DNA of 64,000 bases from Salinicola aestuarinus (GTDB lineage Bacteria; Pseudomonadota; Gammaproteobacteria; Pseudomonadales; Halomonadaceae), in assembly GCF_003206645.1 (NCBI RefSeq), contig NZ_PZJP01000001.1, forward strand, positions 317,940-381,939, read 5' to 3'. Both the position numbers and the translations under genes were made by a program. Position 1 is the first letter of the stretch. Every line of letters starts with the position of its first letter. Below are positions 58,945 to 64,000 of this stretch, piece by piece. The notes under the pieces are model-generated. The model worked only from the letters and a program-made list of their open reading frames with translations. It was not told where the DNA came from and searched no databases.

Positions 58945-58973
58945 AGTACTCTATCCAGCTGAGCTATGGGCGC
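58897..58973 (-). tRNA. tRNA-Arg (anticodon CCG)
   Basis: 77 nt. Acceptor stem GCGCCCA/TGGGCGC, anticodon stem CTGCC/GGCAG around a loop CTCCGAA with anticodon CCG, T arm GGTTCGAATCC, and an encoded CCA end. The 48-bp attR core is its 3' part; the 5' part is chromosomal. Confidence 0.95.
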
Positions 58974-59102
58974 GTACGACGTGTGTCGTGCCGGTTTGCG
59001 TCGGTGACCGAGGATGGCCCGCAAGCGGCGCGGCCATCCTACTCGCTCGGCTATTGGCTGTCCAGACATGCGCACCCGGCCCGGGTCGCGCTCGGCCTAG
59101 GC

Positions 59103-59972
59103 CTAGGCGTTGTCGGATGCAGGCCCGCAGCAGAGCGTGTGGCTTTGCGCTTCGGCTGACGCGTCGGACGGCGAGGGAGCGGGAGCCTGATCGCGCTTGT
59201 CGTAGCAGTGCTGCATGTCTCGCGAGGGAGCAGCGCAGCCGGCATCGCCAATGATCCGCGCCGGCACGCCAACGGCGGTCGTGTGCGCGGGCACCGGCTT
59301 GAGCACCACCGAGCCGGCGCCGACGCGCGCGCCCTCGCCAATCTCGATATTGCCCAGCACCGTGGCACCGGCACCGATCAACACGCCGCGCCGGATCTTG
59401 GGGTGACGGTCGCCCGTTTCCTTGCCGGTACCGCCGAGCGTAACGCCTTGCAGCAGGGAGACGTCGTCGTCGATTACGCTCGTCTCGCCGATCACTACGC
59501 CGGTGGCGTGGTCGATAAAGACGCCATGCCCGATCCGCGCCGCCGGGTGGATATCGGTCTGGAAGACTTCGGAGCTGCGGCTCTGCAGATAGCGCGCCAT
59601 CTGCCGCCGTCCGCGCTGCCACAGTGCATGGGCAAAGCGATGCACCGCCAGCGCATGAAACCCCTTGAGGTAGAGCACGACCTCGGTGACCTGACGGATC
59701 GCCGGGTCGCGCTCGAGCACTGCGGTCAGATCATGGGCGATGTCGCGCTCGAGCGAGGGATGCTCGACCAGCAGGTCATCGAACAGCGCGCTCAACTGAT
59801 TGGCGGCGAGATCCAGGTGCGACAGACGGTGGCCCAGACGGTATGCAAGGCCGGCGCCGAGCGTTGCGCGGTTCAGCACCGCCCCCAGCATCAGCGGCGT
59901 CAGCGAGGGCTCCTGACGCGAGATCGTCATCGCCTCGTCGCGCGCCTGCTGCCATAGCTCGGTGGTACTCAT
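59103..59972 (-). CDS. cysE: Serine O-acetyltransferase
   Basis: 289 residues. The N-terminal helical domain ([40 protein letters not shown]) is followed by the left-handed beta-helix with hexapeptide repeats: [20 protein letters not shown] and [20 protein letters not shown]. It makes O-acetylserine, the carbon skeleton for cysteine. The C-terminal 40 residues (Ser/Ala-rich, two Cys) extend beyond the usual end. Confidence 0.92.
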   Translation of the reverse strand: MSTTELWQQARDEAMTISRQEPSLTPLMLGAVLNRATLGAGLAYRLGHRLSHLDLAANQLSALFDDLLVEHPSLERDIAHDLTAVLERDPAIRQVTEVVLYLKGFHALAVHRFAHALWQRGRRQMARYLQSRSSEVFQTDIHPAARIGHGVFIDHATGVVIGETSVIDDDVSLLQGVTLGGTGKETGDRHPKIRRGVLIGAGATVLGNIEIGEGARVGAGSVVLKPVPAHTTAVGVPARIIGDAGCAAPSRDMQHCYDKRDQAPAPSPSDASAEAQSHTLCCGPASDNA

Positions 59973-60038
59973 CGTGCTCTCCTTGAAGCGGTCGGCGGCT
60001 TCGCAGCACGGCGAGCCGCGCCGATATCGTGACGCTCG

Positions 60039-62102
60039 CTACCCCAGCAGCGAACGAAGTCCGGCAATCGCGCTCTGGCCGCGCTCCTGTTTCTTCTCGG
60101 GGTTCTCCTTGTCGGCGCGACCCTCCCACTCGAGATCGTCCGCGGGGAGCTCGTCGAGGAAACGGCTCGGCGTGCAGTCGAGCAGTTCGCCGTAGGTCTT
60201 GCGCTGACGCGCCAGCGTCAGTGTCAACGTGCGCCGGGCGCGGGTGATGCCGACGTAGGCCAGGCGTCGCTCCTCCTCGATGGTGCCGGATTCGATGGCG
60301 TTGCGGTGCGGCAGCAGCTCCTCCTCCAGGCCCATGAGATAGACGTGAGGAAACTCGAGGCCCTTGGAGGCATGCATGGTGAGTAGCTGAACGCGGTCGG
60401 AGTCATCCTCCTCGGCCTGCTGCTCGAGAATGTCCCGCAACACCAGCCGCGAGATCGCCGACTGCACGTCGTCGGTCTCCTCGGAGGCCTCGCCGTCCTC
60501 GTCATTGCGATGCATCGATTTCTCGAGCTGGTCGATCAGCGTCCAGACGTTGGCCATGCGCCGCTCGGCAATGGTCGGGGCACTGGCATTCTGATAGAGC
60601 CAGGCCTCGTAATCCATGTCGCGCAGCATCTCGCGGATCGCCGCAATGGCGTCGCCCTGATCCATGCGCTTGCGAACGCCGTCGATAAAGTGGGCGAATC
60701 GTCCGAGACGTTCGACGGCGCGGCTCGGCAGCACCTGCTCCAGTCCGATCTCGCCACAGGCGGCGAACATCGAGCCCTGACTGTTGCCCGAGCGGCGCTC
60801 GCTGGCGTAGTTCGCCAGTTTTTCCAGCGTGCCGGGGCCGATCTCTCGGCGCGGCACGTTGACGATCCGCAGGAAGGCGTTGTCGTCGTCCGGGTTGATC
60901 AACAGCCGCAGATAGGCCATCGCGTCCTTGATCTCGTTGCGCGAGAAGAACGAAGTGCCGCCGGAGAGTTTGTAGGGAATCTGATGGTGCTGGAGCTTGA
61001 GTTCCAGCAGCCGTGCCTGAAAGTTACCGCGGTAGAGCACGGCGAAGTCGCGCCACTCGGCACGTTCCTTGATCCGACGGGTGAGGATCTCACCGGCGAC
61101 GCGCTCCGCCTCGGCCTCCTCGTGGCGATTGACGATCACGCGGATCGGATCACCCTGCCCCATGTCCGACCACAGCGTCTTCTCGTAGACGTGGGGGTTG
61201 TTCGCGATCAGCGTGTTGGCGGCGCGCAGGATGGTGCCGGTGGAGCGGTAGTTCTGCTCGAGCTTGATCACGTTCAGCCGCGGGAAGTCCTCACCGAGGG
61301 TCACCAGGTTTTCCGGCCGTGCCCCGCGCCAGGCATAGATCGACTGGTCATCGTCGCCGACCACGGTAAAGGTGGCGCGCTCGGCCATCAGCATCTTCAC
61401 CAGCTCGTACTGGCTGACGTTGGTGTCCTGATACTCGTCCACCAGCATGTAGTGGATCCGCTTGCGCCAGCGGGCCAAAGCGTCCGGATCGGTCTTCAAC
61501 AGCACCACCGGCAGCATGATCAGGTCGTCGAAATCGACCGCGTTATAGGCCTTGAGGTGGCGGTTGTACGCCTCGTAGATACGCGCGGCGTACTGCTGGT
61601 CCTCGTCCTCGGCGTGGGAGAGTGCCGGCCCCGGCAGCACCAGATCGTTCTTCCACTGGGAGATCTGGTTCTGCACCGCATTGATCTGCTCGGCGTCGGT
61701 GTCGGCTTCCTTCTGCATCAGATCCCGCAACAGCGCCTTGGCATCTTCCGGGTCGAACAGCGAAAAACCGGGGCGAAAGCCCAGCGCCTTCAGCTCGCGG
61801 CGGATGATGTTGAGCCCCAGATTGTGGAAGGTCGAGACCGTCAGACCGTGCCCCTCGCGCCCCTGGAGCATCTGGCCGACGCGCTCCTTCATCTCGCGCG
61901 CCGCCTTGTTGGTAAAGGTGACGGCGGCGATCTTGCGCGCGCTCATCCCGCACTCCTGTACCAGATACGCGATCTTGGTAGTGATCACGCTGGTCTTGCC
62001 GGAGCCGGCGCCCGCCAGCACCAGACAGGAGCCGTCGATGTAGCGCACCGCCTCCTGCTGGCGCGGATTGAGCTTGGCGAGACGTTGACGTATATCGGAC
62101 AT
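60039..62102 (-). CDS. rep: ATP-dependent DNA helicase Rep
   Basis: 687 residues from the ATG at 62102. Walker A in LVLAGAGSGKTSVIT, motif II VDEYQDTN, GDDDQSIYAWRGARPEN, RNYRSTG-like LEQNYRSTGTI and the C-terminal MTIHASKGLEF-like LTMHASKGLEFPHVYL and ERRLAYVGITRA. The overall sequence follows E. coli Rep closely rather than UvrD. It clears proteins from DNA ahead of the replisome. Confidence 0.92.
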   Translation of the reverse strand: MSDIRQRLAKLNPRQQEAVRYIDGSCLVLAGAGSGKTSVITTKIAYLVQECGMSARKIAAVTFTNKAAREMKERVGQMLQGREGHGLTVSTFHNLGLNIIRRELKALGFRPGFSLFDPEDAKALLRDLMQKEADTDAEQINAVQNQISQWKNDLVLPGPALSHAEDEDQQYAARIYEAYNRHLKAYNAVDFDDLIMLPVVLLKTDPDALARWRKRIHYMLVDEYQDTNVSQYELVKMLMAERATFTVVGDDDQSIYAWRGARPENLVTLGEDFPRLNVIKLEQNYRSTGTILRAANTLIANNPHVYEKTLWSDMGQGDPIRVIVNRHEEAEAERVAGEILTRRIKERAEWRDFAVLYRGNFQARLLELKLQHHQIPYKLSGGTSFFSRNEIKDAMAYLRLLINPDDDNAFLRIVNVPRREIGPGTLEKLANYASERRSGNSQGSMFAACGEIGLEQVLPSRAVERLGRFAHFIDGVRKRMDQGDAIAAIREMLRDMDYEAWLYQNASAPTIAERRMANVWTLIDQLEKSMHRNDEDGEASEETDDVQSAISRLVLRDILEQQAEEDDSDRVQLLTMHASKGLEFPHVYLMGLEEELLPHRNAIESGTIEEERRLAYVGITRARRTLTLTLARQRKTYGELLDCTPSRFLDELPADDLEWEGRADKENPEKKQERGQSAIAGLRSLLG

Positions 62103-62309
62103 GGGGAACCTGAAGAGAGGCACGGTGAGCCCGCGCTATGATACATGCTGAGCCCGGTGAAGATCAGGCTACCCGATCCTGACACGACGACGTCCTTGGC
62201 CCGTCCCGAGACGAATCGAGCCACCCGAAGAGAACGTCACAAGACAGCGGTGACGGACAAGACAACAGCAAAGAACAAGACAACACGCAGAGACGAGAGA
62301 CAGCCCGAC

Positions 62310-62765
62310 ATGCAGATCATTCGAGACGATCTTCGCGGTCCCGACATCGCCGCGCTGCTGCAGGCGCACCTGGACGACTTCGCGCCACACTCACCGCCGG
62401 AGAGCCGCCACGCGCTGGACCTCGAGGAGCTTCGCCAGCCGGACGTGTACTTCTATACCGTGTGGGAAGACGACGACCTGCTCGGCTGCGGGGCGTTCAA
62501 GCGGCTGGACGCGACACACGCCGAACTCAAGTCGATGCGAACCGATCCGCGCCATCTGCGCCGCGGCGTGGCCCGCGGCCTGCTTACCCACCTGATCGAA
62601 TCGGCGAAGGCGGAAGGCTTGACGCGCTTGAGCCTGGAGACCGGCTCGCCGGCGCACTTCGCCCCGGCACGCAAGCTCTACGCCACGTTCGGTTTCGAGA
62701 TCTGCGGCCCGTTCGGTGACTACGTCGAAGACCCGTACAGCGTCTTCATGACGCGCTCGCTGTGA
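62310..62765 (+). CDS. GNAT-family N-acetyltransferase
   Basis: 151 residues from the ATG at 62310; an upstream ATG would add a low-complexity Lys/Thr-rich leader and is less likely. Acetyl-CoA binding motif: ELKSMRTDPRHLRRGVARGL; later SLETGSPAHFAPARKLYATF and FGFEICGPFGDYVEDPYSVF. It resembles the YjgM/PhnO-like small-molecule acetyltransferases. Substrate unknown. Confidence 0.85.
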   Translation: MQIIRDDLRGPDIAALLQAHLDDFAPHSPPESRHALDLEELRQPDVYFYTVWEDDDLLGCGAFKRLDATHAELKSMRTDPRHLRRGVARGLLTHLIESAKAEGLTRLSLETGSPAHFAPARKLYATFGFEICGPFGDYVEDPYSVFMTRSL

Positions 62766-62768
62766 CAA

Positions 62769-63239
62769 TCAAACATCCACTGCCCCGGCAAAATCGAGCT
62801 GGCGCCACGCCTCGTAAACGATCAGCGCACAGGCGTTGGAAAGGTTGAGACTGCGGCTGTCGGCGAGCATCGGAATGCGCAGTCGCTGGCCAACGGGCAG
62901 CGCCTCGAGCATCGATTGCGGCAAGCCGCGGGTCTCCGGGCCGAAGACGAGCGCATCGCCCTCGCGATAGTGCACGTGGCTGTAGCCGTGGCGACCGCGG
63001 GTGGAGACGGCGAAGACGCGCTCGGGGCCGACGGTTTCGAGAAACGCCGCCCAGTTGGCGTGGACCTCTACCCGCGCCCACTCGTGATAGTCCAGCCCGG
63101 CCCGCCGCAGACGCTTGTCGTCGAGCTCGAAGGCCATGGGTTCGATGATGTGCAGCCGAAAACCGGTGTTGGCACAGAGCCGGATGATATTGCCGGTATT
63201 GGGCGGGATCTCGGGCTCAAAGAGGACGACGTCGAGCAT
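62769..63239 (-). CDS. trmL: tRNA (cytidine(34)-2'-O)-methyltransferase
   Basis: 156 residues, the TrmL length. SPOUT features: [39 protein letters not shown] and [20 protein letters not shown]. It methylates the wobble nucleoside of tRNA-Leu isoacceptors. Convergent with the GNAT gene. Confidence 0.93.
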   Translation of the reverse strand: MLDVVLFEPEIPPNTGNIIRLCANTGFRLHIIEPMAFELDDKRLRRAGLDYHEWARVEVHANWAAFLETVGPERVFAVSTRGRHGYSHVHYREGDALVFGPETRGLPQSMLEALPVGQRLRIPMLADSRSLNLSNACALIVYEAWRQLDFAGAVDV

Positions 63240-63391
63240 GGTGGCCGCTCTCGCGTGGGGGAGGTTCTATGCATCATACGAAATCGGCGCCACTCTCTAC
63301 AGCGCCGTGAAGTTGGCTCGCTGCAAGAGTGACGCCGATCTGACTGCCTATGGCGCCTGGGGAGAACGCCTGGCTCGCCGTTCAGCGGGGT

Positions 63392-63946
63392 TTAGAAACC
63401 GACGCTGACGCCCAGCACCGGACCGCTGTCGAGCGTATGGCTGTCTTCGCCTTCGAAGTCGGAGCGCATGTAGCGGTAGCCGACGTAGGCGTAGGTCTGG
63501 GAGATCAGGTTCACGCGGGCCTGCGCGCCGTACTCGTAGCTCTTCTCGAGATCGCCGTTGCTCAAGCCTTCCGGCGTGTAGAAGCCGTAGCCGCCGATCG
63601 AGGTGAGCGGGATCGGCGTGTCGACGAAGGCCGATCCGCCGAGGCCAAGGCCACCGCCGTTGCCGTAGTGGGTGTCCTGGTACTGGTAGCGGCCACCGAC
63701 GGAGACATCAAGACCCGGCAGGTAGGGCGAGAACATCAGCGAGCCGGAGTACGCCTTGGCGTTGTGGCCGCTGTCATCGGTGTTCAGATAACCGACACCG
63801 GCGCGGAAACCGGGGAAGATCGTCTGGCTGGCTTCAGCGCCAAAGGAGTCTTCACCGCCGTTGGCCGAGACGCTGAGCGCCATCGCCTGCTGACTGGCGA
63901 AAAGGCAAGTGGCGGTGGCGAGCGCGAAACCCCAATGCTTGATCAT
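63392..63946 (-). CDS. YfaZ-family outer-membrane protein
   Basis: 184 residues from the ATG at 63946 behind GAGGAG-like AGGAGACAG. Signal peptide IKHWGFALATATCLFASQQA, mature start about ALSVSANGG. Alternating beta-barrel strands (YSGSLMFSPYLPGLDVSVGG; QTYAYVGYRYMRSDF) and a terminal Phe (VGVSVGF-type GVSVGF) fit an eight- to ten-strand YfaZ barrel. Function unknown. Confidence 0.8.
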   Translation of the reverse strand: MIKHWGFALATATCLFASQQAMALSVSANGGEDSFGAEASQTIFPGFRAGVGYLNTDDSGHNAKAYSGSLMFSPYLPGLDVSVGGRYQYQDTHYGNGGGLGLGGSAFVDTPIPLTSIGGYGFYTPEGLSNGDLEKSYEYGAQARVNLISQTYAYVGYRYMRSDFEGEDSHTLDSGPVLGVSVGF

Positions 63947-64000
63947 GAACTGTCTCCTCAAAAAATCGCACCGAAGCGCGTTGGACTTCGTGCTTAAGGA

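Noticed and set aside
60510-62141. Plus-strand ORF of 543 codons
   Set aside because: Antisense shadow of rep, which has all helicase motifs.
1-64000. Insertion sequences or transposases
   Set aside because: No transposase-like protein or terminal inverted repeats with target duplication were seen.

Overview
The window looks like a chromosome segment of a high-GC gammaproteobacterium, most likely of the Halomonadaceae (Halomonas, Kushneria and relatives). That placement rests on overall gene content and protein style, not on a marker gene. A prophage of about 40.7 kb sits in the middle. It lies between 48-bp direct repeats (18261-18308 and 58897-58944), the right copy of which is the 3' part of a tRNA-Arg(CCG) gene.

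Left chromosomal flank (1-18260): the end of a TonB-dependent receptor; an IclR regulator divergent from an MFS transporter; a probable amino-sugar cluster (SIS-domain protein, ROK kinase, APC permease) divergent from a ROK/NagC-type regulator with a perfect operator; an AGE-family epimerase; an SDR oxidoreductase; a CvfB-like S1 protein; a small secreted repeat protein; a glutamate-racemase-like protein lacking both catalytic cysteines; a LexA-controlled umuDC pair; and a DUF523 protein.

Prophage (18261-58944): a temperate siphophage with lambda-like control and an HK97-like head. A cI/cro switch at 49.3-50.4 kb carries repeated AAAGC-type operators. From it a rightward-type early operon runs on the minus strand (cro, O with an iteron origin inside it, P, Rha, small zinc-ribbon genes, nuclease, Q-like gene). 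It is followed by a late promoter, a leader terminator, then lysis, packaging, head and tail genes ending in com-dam near 19.4 kb. A second operon, with the same operators at 51.4 kb, runs on the plus strand through a LuxR-type HTH protein, DUF2786, RdgC, a cytosine methyltransferase, excisionase and integrase. A LexA-controlled DUF1654 gene lies beside attL.

The most unusual part is a roughly 3-kb insertion between the tail chaperone genes (G/GT with a GGGAAAG slippery site) and the tape measure. It holds a self-contained immunity-like module: its own promoter, a three-hairpin C4-like antisense RNA, a complementary target in the leader, a Shine-Dalgarno hairpin, and an AntA-type antirepressor gene. 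Inside that gene is an exact 27-nt-period array of four hairpins whose stems differ and covary while the loops stay alike. Two morons (HIRAN protein, membrane/PDZ-like protein) sit next to it.

Several phage genes are broken or possibly switchable: the cytosine methyltransferase at a G7 tract, an adenine methyltransferase at a T4 tract, and an HTH gene with an in-frame stop.

Right flank (58897-64000): tRNA-Arg, cysE, rep helicase, a GNAT acetyltransferase, trmL and a YfaZ-like outer-membrane protein.
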